Below are positions 1-6,003 of a stretch of 6,510 bases of DNA, one piece after another. Position 1 is the stretch's first letter; every line of letters begins with the position of its first letter. Made by a program: the position numbers and the translations under genes. A model generated the notes under the pieces. That model made no database searches and was not told where the DNA came from. It saw only the letters and a program-made list of their open reading frames with translations. Origin of the DNA: Acidobacteriaceae bacterium (GTDB lineage: Bacteria > Acidobacteriota > Terriglobia > Terriglobales > Acidobacteriaceae); contig JASHUF010000428.1 in the NCBI GenBank assembly GCA_030040175.1, positions 1 through 6,510 of the forward strand. Reading direction: 5' to 3'.

Positions 1-390
1 AAAGTACGCGCCCACGTCTTCCGCGCCCAGCACATCCACCAGATACTCGCTCAACTCGAAGATCCGCGGCCGCAGCGCCTCGAACGCATCCCGCAGGCCC
101 GCATCGCCCAGCTCCTCGAACAGGCCCGCATACTGCTCGCGCATCATGGCCACGCACGACGACGACGGGATGACAACGGCTTCGGCGTCCTGATACATTC
201 GAACAAAACGCGCGGCCAGGGAAAACGCTTCAGGACGGAAACCGGAATTGGCGTGCATCTGCCCGCAGCAGGTCTGTTGCGGCTGGAAGTCGAGAGCGAC
301 TCCCAGCCGCTCCAGCAAGGCCACCACGGCGCGGCCCGTCTCAGGAAAGAGCGTATCGTTGTAACAGGTGATGAAAAGCGAAGCGCGCAT
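1..390 (-). CDS. lutA: LutA/YkgE-family (Fe-S) oxidoreductase, lactate utilization subunit (partial, N-terminal 130 aa)
   Basis: The reverse strand reads MRASLFITCYNDTLFPETG and stays open for 130 codons to the window edge, so the C-terminal part is missing. It matches the start of the LutA/YkgE family: Cys9 in the opening strand, a CCG motif at residues 41-43 (QTCCGQ) followed by NSGF, and Cys79 in PSSSC. In this family such CCG-type cysteine-rich domains bind an Fe-S cluster. LutA acts with LutB and LutC to oxidise L-lactate to pyruvate in the cytoplasm, and lutB/lutC would be expected beyond the left edge. I chose the ATG at 388-390 because family members begin with this M-x-x-S/A-L-F motif. 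An in-frame ATG at 415-417 would add nine hydrophobic residues but leave almost no 5' leader behind the promoter seen upstream. Neither start has a clear Shine-Dalgarno. The family call is firm; the symbol is less so, because the glycolate oxidase GlcF-like and YkgE families are related. Confidence 0.88.
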   Translation of the reverse strand, partial: MRASLFITCYNDTLFPETGRAVVALLERLGVALDFQPQQTCCGQMHANSGFRPEAFSLAARFVRMYQDAEAVVIPSSSCVAMMREQYAGLFEELGDAGLRDAFEALRPRIFELSEYLVDVLGAEDVGAYF

Positions 391-429
391 CGCCAACACG
401 GGCAACACCAAGGGCATCCAGGAAAAAGC

Positions 430-458
430 ATAATATACCATACGAAATCAATTGTCTA
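430..458 (-). promoter_or_regulatory. Putative sigma70-type promoter of lutA
   Basis: On the reverse strand there is TAGACA (453-458) as a -35 and TATTAT (430-435) as a -10. Each matches the consensus at five of six positions, and they are separated by exactly 17 bases. Transcription would start near 423, giving a leader of about 33 bases to the ATG at 390. The stretch is strikingly AT-rich compared with its surroundings. No experiment supports it; the call rests on consensus, spacing and position. Confidence 0.55.
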
Positions 459-478
459 TTGCAATCAACGATTTCGTA
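441..478. promoter_or_regulatory. Nested inverted repeats, candidate operator of lutA
   Basis: A perfect 9-base inverted repeat, TACGAAATC (441-449) and GATTTCGTA (470-478), encloses a second one, ATTG (451-454) and CAAT (462-465). The pair straddles the predicted -35 box and reaches into the promoter spacer, where a repressor would block RNA polymerase. Lactate operons in other bacteria are commonly controlled by GntR-family regulators (LutR, LldR), but no regulator gene is visible here. The regulator is therefore unknown, and the operator role is inference from symmetry and position. Confidence 0.4.
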
Positions 479-642
479 AACTGTGCCTTGCGTCACCGTG
501 AGCATACCTTCAGAGAAACGGCCGGACGGTACCGGCAACGGATATACTTTGATCCGCAGGAGATGATGGAGGGACGGCTGCGTTCTGTTGTCCGGTTCCG
601 GAAGGGTCAACTTAAGGGGGATCAAGCGCGTCTAATCTTTTC

Positions 643-661
643 GGGATGTGCCGGACATCCC
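643..661. other. Hairpin, 7-bp stem and 5-base loop
   Basis: GGGATGT (643-649) and ACATCCC (655-661) pair perfectly around the loop GCCGG. On the plus strand the T-rich run comes before the stem, not after it, and on the minus strand the stem is followed by purines. It is therefore not a canonical intrinsic terminator in either direction. The role is unknown. Confidence 0.45.
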
Positions 662-764
662 AAGGATTTCCTCGTTCCCCGGTTCCTCCTGTTTCTTAGA
701 TTTCCCCTTTTTTGCGTGGCGCGGGATGCGCAGAGACAGAAAGGCGCAATACCGGGGCAGACCG

Positions 765-794
765 GATGCTTCGCTTGCGAGGGCGCGAAGCATC
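765..794. other. Hairpin, perfect 10-bp stem and 10-base loop
   Basis: GATGCTTCGC (765-774) and GCGAAGCATC (785-794) are perfectly complementary around TTGCGAGGGC. This is the strongest structure between lutA and the peptidase gene. The plus-strand sequence after it (GCCCGTTTCAG) has only three T residues in a row, so termination is not convincing. It could be a leader structure, part of a small RNA, or a DNA-level site. Confidence 0.5.
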
Positions 795-925
795 GCCCGT
801 TTCAGCTTCACCGGAGATTGCCCCCTGCCGCAAGGATGCCGGCGCAGTTAAATTGGCCCGCCGGCAGGCAGGCTCCGAGGCAGCTTGCAATCGAAACCGA
901 ATTCTCAGCCCAGCAACTTTTCAGC

Positions 926-947
926 CCTTCGGGGGTTCATCCGAAGG
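926..947 (+). other. Hairpin 33 bases ahead of the peptidase start
   Basis: CCTTCGG (926-932) and CCGAAGG (941-947) form a perfect 7-bp stem with an 8-base loop. It sits just upstream of the ribosome binding region and would be in the mRNA leader if transcription starts further upstream. It could influence mRNA stability or translation, which is inference. It does not cover the ribosome binding site itself. Confidence 0.4.
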
Positions 948-968
948 TTAAGGTCCAGTTTGAGGTCT

Positions 969-972
969 AGGA
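969..972 (+). promoter_or_regulatory. Ribosome binding site deciding the peptidase start
   Basis: AGGA lies eight bases before the ATG at 981, with a further GAGG at 962-965. This favours 981 over the upstream in-frame ATG at 885, which would add 32 arginine-rich residues in front of a normal signal peptide. Confidence 0.5.
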
Positions 973-980
973 CAACCGCC

Positions 981-3900
981 ATGGCAAATCTGCGTTCCCT
1001 CCCCCTGTGTGTCCTTGCCGGCGCATTGATGGTTTCCACCGCGTCCAGCGCACAACTGGCCGCGCCCTCGGTTCGCCTTGTCTCGCCCATCGATGAAAGT
1101 CAACGCGTCACGCTGGGAGGAACCGTGCATCCTCTGGCCAACGCGAAGAACGATCGCGGGGCGGCGCCGGACGGCATGGAGATCAGCCGGCTGCACCTGG
1201 TGTTGAAGCGCAGTCCCAGCCAGGAAGCGGCGCTGCGCCAGTTGATCGCCGAGCAGAGCGCGCCCGGCTCCGCCAACTATCACAAATGGCTGACGCCGGA
1301 TGCCTTCGGCAAGCAGTTCGGGGCGTCTGACCAGGACATTGCCACGGTGGAGAGCTGGCTCGGCGGCCATGGCTTCACCATCCTCAAGGTCGATCCAGGC
1401 AAGCAGACGCTGGAGATCTCAGGCAATGTGGGCCAGTTGCGCGACACCTTCCACACGCAGATTCACAAATACGCCGTGAACGGCGAGATGCACTACGCCA
1501 ACGCCAACGATCCCGACATTCCCGCGGCGCTGGCGCCGGTGGTGGGCGGCTTCGTTTCTTTGAACAACTTTCACGTGAAGAGCTACGTGCAGAAGCTCGG
1601 AGAAGCCAGCTACAATCCCGCCACCGGCCGGGCCAAGCCGAGCTGGACGATCGGTTCCGGCAGCTTTGATTACACGTCTTACTTTTTTGTTCTTTCGCCG
1701 GCCGACTTCGCCGTGCAATACGATCTCAAGCCGCTTTATACCGCCGGCATCAACGGCTCCGGGCAGACCATCGCCATCGTCAACGACTCGAACATCAACA
1801 TCGATCTGGTCAACGCGTTCCGCACCCTGTTCAATTTGCCAGCCAATCCGCCCCAGGTGATTATCGACGGCAACGATCCCGGCGTGGACGGGATCAACAA
1901 CCCGGATGGTCCCAACTACGACTCGGTGGAGGCCTACCTCGACGTAGAGTGGTCGGGGGCCGTGGCCCGCAACGCCACCATCGACCTGGTCATCGGCGCG
2001 GATACGGCGCTCGAGAGCGGCCTGGTCCTTGCCGCCGAGCACGCCGTCTATGGCGACGTGGCGCCTGTCATCAGCCTCAGCTTCGGTTACTGCGAAGCGG
2101 GCCTGGGCTCGTTTAACGCTTTCCTCAACAGCCTGTGGGAGCAGGCGGCGGCCCAGGGGCAGACGGTCATGGTGGCGACGGGAGACGACGGATCGGCCGG
2201 CTGCGATGCCGCCTCGCAATATTACGCCGTCGACGGGCAGGCCGTGAGCGGTTACGCTTCCACGCCGTTTGACATTGCCGTTGGCGGCACGGATTTCTAC
2301 TATAGCGATTACGCCGGCACGGATGCGCAGATCGACTCCCAGCTCGGCACCTACTGGAGCACCACGGCCAACAACACCACGCCCACGGAAACCCTCCTGA
2401 GCCCCATTCCCGAGCAGCCCTGGAACAACAGCCAGTACGGCCTGAACCTCTTCAACCTTTACACCGAGAGCGGAGACACGGAGACCACCATCGGCGGCGG
2501 CAACGGCGGCGCCAGCAATGCCGCCCTGTGCAGCAACAACGACTACAGCTCAACCACCGGCGAGTGCACGGGGACGGCCTCCGGCTATCCCAAGCCCGCG
2601 TGGCAGTCGGGAAGCGGCGTTCCCAACGACAAAGTGCGGGACGTGCCCGACGTATCGCTCTTTGCCGCCGACGGCCAAAACGACAGTTCCTATCCCATCT
2701 GCGCCACGGACGGCGACTGTTCGCAGCAGAACGGCGGCTTCGAACAGATCTTCGCCGTGGGAGGCACGTCGGCTGCAGCACCTTCGTTTGCGGCCATCAT
2801 GGCGCTGGTCAACCAGGAGTACGGTCCGCAGGGCCAGGCGGACGCCATCCTCTACCCGCTCGCCAAGCAGTTTCCGGCCGCCTTCCATGACGTGACCAAC
2901 GGCACGAACTCGGTGCCCTGCGCCGTAGGGACCACGGCTTGCATCAGCGTAAGCAACCCGATTACCGTCACCGACCCCAACCTGGGACTGGCGACCGAAG
3001 GCCAGATCGGCACCGGCACCACGGCGGAATACAACGCCGGCCCCGGGTACGACCTCGCCACCGGCTGGGGCACCGTGGACGCGAACGTGCTGTGGACGGA
3101 CTGGGGCAAGGTCACGCTGGGCACGAGCACGACGACGCTAACCCCCAGCTCGAACTCCATCACGCACGGCCAGCCGATTACCCTCAGCGGCGCGGTCACC
3201 GGCAATTCGCCCACGGGCAATGTGGCCATCCTCACCAGCAGCGACGAGCCGGTGCAGCAGGGGCAGACCATATTTGCGCTGAATGGCAGCGGCGATTACT
3301 CGGGCAGCATCAGCACCCTGCCCGGCGGCAGTTATAACATCTGGGCCAATTATGGCGGCGATGCCAACAACGCCATGAGCTCGTCCGCTCCTCCGATTCC
3401 CATCACCGTGAATCCGGAGAACAGCGGGATCTCGTTTTTCATCTTTACGCCGCAGGGTTCGTCGAACTCTTCTCTGAGCTCGACCCTTCCCTACGGCACC
3501 CAGCTCCTGCTCAGCGCCCGGGTGGCTCCGACGGCAGACATTACGGCCATCAATAGCTGCACCACCGGCACCACCGCGTGCCCGGCTTACACCGCGCCCA
3601 CGGGCACGGTGACGTTCGCGAACAACTCCGCCGCCCTGAACACCGCGGTCATCAACGCCGAGGGCGACGCCGAATACAACGCGCCCCTGGCCATCGGGAA
3701 CTACTCGATTACGGCCAGCTATCCGGGCGACTCGAGCTACAACGCTTCGACCTCGTCCGCCATCACCCTGGGAGTGGTCAAGGATACTCCGAACATGGAG
3801 GTGACCACGACCATTGAAGACAGCAGCAATGATGACTGGGTCAACGGCCCCAACCAGCCGACCATCCTGACCATCTATGTTGAGAACTCCGCCGAAGACA

Positions 3901-5693
3901 ACGCAGCAACCTCGTCGGCAATTTATCCGACTCCGGTTGCGGCGCCCACAGGATCCGTCACCATGACGAGCAGCCTGGCCGGGTTCTCGGGCACGATGAC
4001 GCTGAGCCCGTTTGTCGACCCGACCAACAACGCCGTAGCCGGCGTGGCCACGTACACGGTGCCCGCGGGCACCGTCTCCGGCACCTACAACATCTCCGTA
4101 AGTTATTCCGGAGACTCGAACTACAATTCCACCCCCGCGTCCTCCACTTCGGGCAGCATAACCATCGAGAATCTGACCGGCGACGGCGGACTCACTTCGA
4201 CGATCGCGGCGAATCTTTCGGGAAGCATCTCACCCAATTCGACTGTGACCATATCCGGGACGGTGACCGGCGTATCGGGGAAAGCGGCGCCGACGGGCGG
4301 AATCTACCTCTACTCCTCGGGAAACTATCCCACGGCGGTGAATTTCTCCAGCACGACCGGCGATGTGGCGTCCTTCTCGATCACGCTCAACAGCCAGACG
4401 CTCTTCCAGGGCTCGAACTTCCTCACGCTCCAATATGCCGGGGATCAGAATTACAATCCCTCGGCCCTCACCCTGAATGCCGGCACCGCCCTCTCCAATC
4501 CGCTCTCTGACTTCACCATGGTACCGGGCACGACCATTGTGCCGGTCACGGCGGGCAGCAGCGGGACGGCGGCGATCAACCTCAGCTCGGTCAACGGCTT
4601 CAGCGGCACGGTGACCCTGACTTGCACGCCCGCCAGCGGAGTCACCTGCCAGATCTCCTCGAGTCCCACGCTCGCCAGCGGCGGCAGCGCCAGCTCCACA
4701 TTGACCATCAGCGCTCCCTCCTCAACGTCGCCGGGAAGCTATGACGTGCTCGTCACCGGCAAGGACTCGACGGGCGAATTCATCCACACGCTGGCGATAG
4801 ATGCCCAGGTTACGGCCCTCAATGCGAATGCGCCCAACTTTACGCTCAGCGCCACAAATCCGGCGGCGATTGCGCCCGGGGGCAACGCCATGTCTACGAT
4901 CACGGCGACCGGGACCAACGGCTATGCGGGCAGCATAACCATTGCGTGCACGCTCACGTCCTCGCCCAACGGAGCGACCGACCTGCCCACGTGCAGCGGC
5001 GGCGCGGGCACGATTACCCTGAGCTCGGGCACGACCACCGGCCAGACTACTGTGACCGCAAGCACCACCGCAGCCACCAGCGGAAGCTTGGCGCCTGTGC
5101 CTTCCGGCCGCTCCGGGTGGTTCGCGGCGGCCGGCGGAAGTATGATGGCTGCGTTCCTCGCCTTCCTTCTGGTTCCAGCGCGATTGCGTAGATGGAGCCG
5201 GTATCTGAGCGGGATGCTGTTGCTGGCCGCGGTGGGCTTTACTGCGATCGGCTGCGGCGGAGGAGGCAGCAGCGGCGGTGGGGGTGGAGGCGGCAAGTTG
5301 ACCCCGACGGTCACCGTCACTCCGGCAAACTCCAGCGTGGCGACAAATGTCACTCTTGGAGTCACCGTGACGGTTTCCGGCGCTGGCGCTACTCCCACCG
5401 GGACCGTTACCTTGTCGAGCGGCAACTACAGCTCGCAGGCAGCGACCCTCTCCAGCGGTTCCGCCAGCATTACGATTCCCGCCAACACGCTTGCGGCGGG
5501 GCAGGACACGTTGATGGCGACCTATTCCGGCGACTCCAACTACAACTCCAACAGCGGGTCTGTCGTGGAGACGGTGACCAGCGCCAGCAATACCGGAACC
5601 ACCCCGGGCACTTACACGTTTACCGTGACCGGAACGGGAAGCGATGCTGCGCATACGACGTCCACGGCGAGTTTCCAGGTCAACGTGAACTGA
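981..5693 (+). CDS. Secreted S53 (sedolisin/kumamolisin) peptidase precursor with Ig-like repeats and a C-terminal membrane hairpin
   Basis: The product is a 1570-residue serine-carboxyl endopeptidase precursor, a family active at acidic pH after propeptide removal. Residues 1-24 form a Sec signal peptide (cleavage ASSA/Q). The Pro-kumamolisin activation domain spans about 47-200 and the S53 catalytic domain about 239-708. Visible catalytic residues are E317 and D321 (EAYLD), oxyanion D402 (GDDGS) and nucleophile S597 (GGTSAAAP). Calcium ligands are D637 (FHDVTNG) and G687-x-G689-x-D691 (GPGYD). Eight catalytic-domain cysteines fall in four close pairs. Ig-like domains follow at about 711-813, 814-935, 936-1068 and 1069-1176, marked by Y-x-G-D motifs at Y791, Y914, Y1042 and Y1152. 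A different beta-sandwich type follows at 1177-1280 and from 1281. Two membrane helices (1380-1399, 1408-1424), C1425, a Gly/Ser linker, another Big_3-like domain (about 1439-1534, motif at Y1515) and a last strand pair end the chain. Start 981 is chosen from the ribosome binding site, the signal peptide and the paralog at 6004. Substrate is unknown. Confidence 0.93.
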   Translation: MANLRSLPLCVLAGALMVSTASSAQLAAPSVRLVSPIDESQRVTLGGTVHPLANAKNDRGAAPDGMEISRLHLVLKRSPSQEAALRQLIAEQSAPGSANYHKWLTPDAFGKQFGASDQDIATVESWLGGHGFTILKVDPGKQTLEISGNVGQLRDTFHTQIHKYAVNGEMHYANANDPDIPAALAPVVGGFVSLNNFHVKSYVQKLGEASYNPATGRAKPSWTIGSGSFDYTSYFFVLSPADFAVQYDLKPLYTAGINGSGQTIAIVNDSNINIDLVNAFRTLFNLPANPPQVIIDGNDPGVDGINNPDGPNYDSVEAYLDVEWSGAVARNATIDLVIGADTALESGLVLAAEHAVYGDVAPVISLSFGYCEAGLGSFNAFLNSLWEQAAAQGQTVMVATGDDGSAGCDAASQYYAVDGQAVSGYASTPFDIAVGGTDFYYSDYAGTDAQIDSQLGTYWSTTANNTTPTETLLSPIPEQPWNNSQYGLNLFNLYTESGDTETTIGGGNGGASNAALCSNNDYSSTTGECTGTASGYPKPAWQSGSGVPNDKVRDVPDVSLFAADGQNDSSYPICATDGDCSQQNGGFEQIFAVGGTSAAAPSFAAIMALVNQEYGPQGQADAILYPLAKQFPAAFHDVTNGTNSVPCAVGTTACISVSNPITVTDPNLGLATEGQIGTGTTAEYNAGPGYDLATGWGTVDANVLWTDWGKVTLGTSTTTLTPSSNSITHGQPITLSGAVTGNSPTGNVAILTSSDEPVQQGQTIFALNGSGDYSGSISTLPGGSYNIWANYGGDANNAMSSSAPPIPITVNPENSGISFFIFTPQGSSNSSLSSTLPYGTQLLLSARVAPTADITAINSCTTGTTACPAYTAPTGTVTFANNSAALNTAVINAEGDAEYNAPLAIGNYSITASYPGDSSYNASTSSAITLGVVKDTPNMEVTTTIEDSSNDDWVNGPNQPTILTIYVENSAEDNAATSSAIYPTPVAAPTGSVTMTSSLAGFSGTMTLSPFVDPTNNAVAGVATYTVPAGTVSGTYNISVSYSGDSNYNSTPASSTSGSITIENLTGDGGLTSTIAANLSGSISPNSTVTISGTVTGVSGKAAPTGGIYLYSSGNYPTAVNFSSTTGDVASFSITLNSQTLFQGSNFLTLQYAGDQNYNPSALTLNAGTALSNPLSDFTMVPGTTIVPVTAGSSGTAAINLSSVNGFSGTVTLTCTPASGVTCQISSSPTLASGGSASSTLTISAPSSTSPGSYDVLVTGKDSTGEFIHTLAIDAQVTALNANAPNFTLSATNPAAIAPGGNAMSTITATGTNGYAGSITIACTLTSSPNGATDLPTCSGGAGTITLSSGTTTGQTTVTASTTAATSGSLAPVPSGRSGWFAAAGGSMMAAFLAFLLVPARLRRWSRYLSGMLLLAAVGFTAIGCGGGGSSGGGGGGGKLTPTVTVTPANSSVATNVTLGVTVTVSGAGATPTGTVTLSSGNYSSQAATLSSGSASITIPANTLAAGQDTLMATYSGDSNYNSNSGSVVETVTSASNTGTTPGTYTFTVTGTGSDAAHTTSTASFQVNVN
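5115..5294 (+). other. Membrane hairpin with embedded lipobox-like motif and poly-glycine linker
   Basis: This segment of the peptidase gene encodes residues 1379-1438. A first hydrophobic helix (about 1380-1399) is followed by a basic loop (RLRRWSR, 1401-1407). A second helix (1408-1424) ends in AIGC with C1425, and then comes a Gly/Ser linker, GGGG-SS-GGGGGGG. The positive loop should face the cytoplasm, leaving both flanking parts in the periplasm. The second helix alone has the layout of a lipoprotein signal peptide: basic n-region, hydrophobic core, lipobox-like AIGC. Whether C1425 is lipidated or the chain is cut there cannot be decided from sequence. Confidence 0.75.
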
Positions 5694-5740
5694 CTCCTGC
5701 CAGGGCCGCCGAGTCGACGCGCCTTCACTGACTCACTTAC

Positions 5741-5776
5741 GAAACGCCCTTCCTTTGCGGAAGGGCGTTTCTTTTT
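5741..5776 (+). terminator. Intrinsic (rho-independent) terminator of the S53 peptidase gene
   Basis: GAAACGCCCTTCC (5741-5753) and GGAAGGGCGTTTC (5759-5771) form a perfect 13-bp stem with a five-base loop (TTTGC), followed by TTTTT. It lies 47 bases after the stop codon. Its polarity fits only the plus strand, since no T-run follows on the minus strand. It should separate the transcript from the paralog downstream. Confidence 0.92.
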
Positions 5777-6003
5777 GATCGCACCGGCTGGGCGTGGACG
5801 CAGCCGTTGCAGGGCGCTCCTGAAAGACTTGCGCGATGGCGGGAGCGGGCCGGGCGATGGCCGCCTGGGACTTTCCAAAGGCGGGACTGCTCCCACAACG
5901 GTTTTTGCGCCTTCAGGAAAAAGCCACGCAACCGCATCCACCCCCCGCGCGGCGACTCGGAATCTGCTCTAATCCCCCAGAGAAAGGTCCGGGATCGACA
6001 GCC
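5777..6003. other. Spacer between the two S53 peptidase genes
   Basis: I find no gene here. The reading frames through it have no recognisable family and unusual composition. It should contain the promoter of the second peptidase gene. The best candidate is an extended -10 (TG-C-TCTAAT, 5965-5973) about 30 bases before the start codon, with no recognisable -35. GGGA at 5991-5994, nine bases before the ATG, is a plausible ribosome binding site. Confidence 0.4.

Larger units (their letters stand above)
479..980. other. Non-coding stretch upstream of the S53 peptidase, with hairpins
   Basis: I find no convincing gene here. A 172-codon plus-strand reading frame (from 452) begins at a TTG, resembles no family and has no ribosome binding site. 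The stretch contains three perfect hairpins, annotated separately, and ends in the ribosome binding region of the peptidase gene. I see no clear -35/-10 pair for that gene, so its transcription start is unknown. If it lies near the left end of this stretch, the mRNA has a long structured leader. Confidence 0.5.

Noticed and set aside
341..625. 94-codon minus-strand open frame overlapping the start of lutA
   Set aside because: It overlaps the conserved N-terminus of lutA in another frame and runs through the predicted promoter. It has no recognisable features.
643..794. Hairpins considered as intrinsic terminators
   Set aside because: Neither stem is followed by a run of T on either strand, unlike the clear terminator at 5741-5776.
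452..970. 172-codon plus-strand open frame upstream of the peptidase
   Set aside because: It begins at a TTG inside the lutA operator region, has no ribosome binding site and an irregular composition, and matches no family.
885..980. Upstream ATG that would extend the peptidase by 32 residues
   Set aside because: The extension is arginine- and serine-rich and would bury a normal signal peptide. The ATG at 981 has a better placed ribosome binding site and matches the start of the paralog.
1419..2219. Long 266-codon open frame on the minus strand inside the peptidase gene
   Set aside because: It lies fully antisense to the conserved propeptide and catalytic domain, is low-complexity (rich in R, V, G), and resembles no family. 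It is an expected by-product of high GC content.
4722..5654. 310-codon open frame on the minus strand over the C-terminal part of the peptidase gene
   Set aside because: It is antisense to the Ig-like domains and membrane hairpin and is rich in R, G and A without recognisable motifs. The opposite strand explains the sequence fully.
5192..5731. 179-codon plus-strand frame overlapping the end of the peptidase gene
   Set aside because: It is a frame-shifted shadow of Gly/Ser/Thr-rich coding sequence and contains only runs of R, Q and H without motifs.
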